Origin: an uncultured Eubacteriales bacterium
GTDB taxonomy: Bacteria > Bacillota > Clostridia > Christensenellales > Borkfalkiaceae
Direction: 5' to 3'
Length of the DNA: 15,783 bases
Assembly: GCA_905211955.1 (NCBI GenBank)
Contig: CAJMCT010000012.1
Location: 1-15,783, forward strand
A program made the position numbers and the translations under genes. Shown here one piece after another: positions 15,002 to 15,783 of this stretch (positions within the stretch are counted from its first letter, which is position 1; the number at the start of each line of letters is the position of its first letter). The notes beneath the pieces are model-generated. The model had not been told where the DNA came from. It did not search any database and was given only the letters and a program-made list of their open reading frames with translations.

Positions 15002-15783
15002 ATGAAATTAGGCATATCAACGGCGTCTTTATTCGTTAGGTTTACGACTGAAGACGCCTTGAGATTTTTAAGCGACAACAAAATAGACGTAGCCGAAATA
15101 TTCTTAGAGTCTTATTGTGAATACAACAAAGAATTCGGCAAACTTTTATCTACCGTTAAAGGCGACGTGGACGTTCACTCGGTACATACTTTAACCACGC
15201 AGTTTGAACCGCAACTATACAGTATCAATCAGCGCGCGCAAAGAGACTCTTTTAACCTTTTAGATTCTACTATGCAATGCGCAAAAGAAGTCGGGGCAAA
15301 GTATTTTACCTTTCACGGTGTAGCACGTCTTAAAAAAACACCCTTTACGATAGACTACGATAGGGTGGGGAAAATCACGCAAAAGATTATAGATGTGACT
15401 GAAAAGTACGGTGTAGGTTTAGCATACGAAAACGTGCATTGGTGCTACTATAATTACGTGGGATTTTTTAACGAGATAAAAAGAAGAGTTCCATCTTTAA
15501 AAGGAACGCTAGATATTAAACAAGCAAGGCTATCGGGGGTTGACTATTCTGACTTTATTAAGGAAATGGGAAAGGATATAGTCACCGTGCATTTATCGGA
15601 CGTTTTAGATACTGGCAAAATGGTGCTCCCAGGAAAAGGCAAAACGGACTTTTACGATTTATTTTCTAAACTTCGCGACGTGGGGTTTGACGGGGCAATG
15701 CTATTAGAAGTTTACCAAAACGACTTTAAGGAACTAAACGAACTGTTTGAATCTTTAGATTATCTTAAAAACGTTGCGGATAA
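15002..15783 (+). CDS. Sugar phosphate isomerase/epimerase-like TIM-barrel protein; 3' end outside window
   Basis: The frame is open from the ATG at 15002 to the window edge, giving 260 codons; the TAA in the last three bases is in another frame. The sequence fits the xylose-isomerase-like TIM barrel family (AP endonuclease 2 type, PF01261). It starts MKLGISTASL and has conserved metal-binding-type positions: Glu143 in LAYENVHW, Asp171 in TLDIKQARLSG, His197 in TVHLSD, and Glu236 in MLLEVYQND. The LPGKG loop (209-213) is also typical. The family includes many isomerases, epimerases and the endonuclease IV branch; the substrate here cannot be told from sequence. Only a few C-terminal residues are likely missing. 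The ATG is 10 bases after hpf and has only a distant GGAG, so it is probably in the hpf transcript. Confidence 0.85.
   Translation, partial: MKLGISTASLFVRFTTEDALRFLSDNKIDVAEIFLESYCEYNKEFGKLLSTVKGDVDVHSVHTLTTQFEPQLYSINQRAQRDSFNLLDSTMQCAKEVGAKYFTFHGVARLKKTPFTIDYDRVGKITQKIIDVTEKYGVGLAYENVHWCYYNYVGFFNEIKRRVPSLKGTLDIKQARLSGVDYSDFIKEMGKDIVTVHLSDVLDTGKMVLPGKGKTDFYDLFSKLRDVGFDGAMLLEVYQNDFKELNELFESLDYLKNVAD

Noticed and set aside
1..15783. CRISPR array, mobile element, phage or toxin-antitoxin system
   Set aside because: No spaced direct repeats, transposase, integrase, terminal inverted repeats or toxin-antitoxin-like small gene pairs were seen; the genes form a compact co-directional set.

Overview
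The window is a dense, entirely plus-strand block of 16 protein-coding genes from a low-to-moderate GC Gram-positive bacterium. The gene content points to Bacillota, most likely an uncultured Clostridia-type lineage: a DUF951 protein, a UPF0237/UPF0210 pair, the protein-arginine kinase McsB with ClpC, a YwlE-type phosphatase and a long-form ribosome hibernation factor. TGA is used as a stop and no codon reassignment is needed. I see no rRNA, tRNA, CRISPR array, insertion sequence, phage gene or recognisable intrinsic terminator. Apart from the 74-base gap before the hibernation factor, gaps between genes are about 20 bases or less, and several genes touch or overlap, so transcription is probably polycistronic over long stretches.

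Left part (1-4528): the 3' part of a degenerate alpha/beta-hydrolase-like protein that appears to have lost its catalytic residues, a DUF951 zinc-ribbon-like protein, type I signal peptidase, a two-pass membrane protein I do not recognise, and the conserved UPF0237 (ACT domain) plus UPF0210 pair.

Middle (4529-10562): an M3-family oligoendopeptidase F whose first ~45 residues are encoded in frame but without a usable start codon (probable one-base indel), replicative helicase DnaB, threonylcarbamoyl-AMP synthase (Sua5/YwlC type), an arginine-phosphatase-like low-molecular-weight phosphatase (YwlE type), ribose-5-phosphate isomerase B, and UTP-glucose-1-phosphate uridylyltransferase. The order sua5-ywlE-rpiB resembles Bacillus subtilis.

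Right part (10568-15783): a half-length McsA, McsB, ClpC, long HPF, and a xylose-isomerase-like TIM-barrel protein that runs off the window. With the YwlE-type phosphatase 1.4 kb upstream, the window holds the core protein-arginine phosphorylation set: kinase (McsB), its activator (McsA), phosphatase (YwlE) and the ClpC unfoldase that recognises phosphoarginine. The usual repressor gene ctsR is not next to them.

Nothing here is a clearly new system. The items most worth checking are the short McsA and altered McsB signature, the triad-less hydrolase, the broken pepF start, and a perfectly alternating purine-pyrimidine hairpin in the longest intergenic gap.
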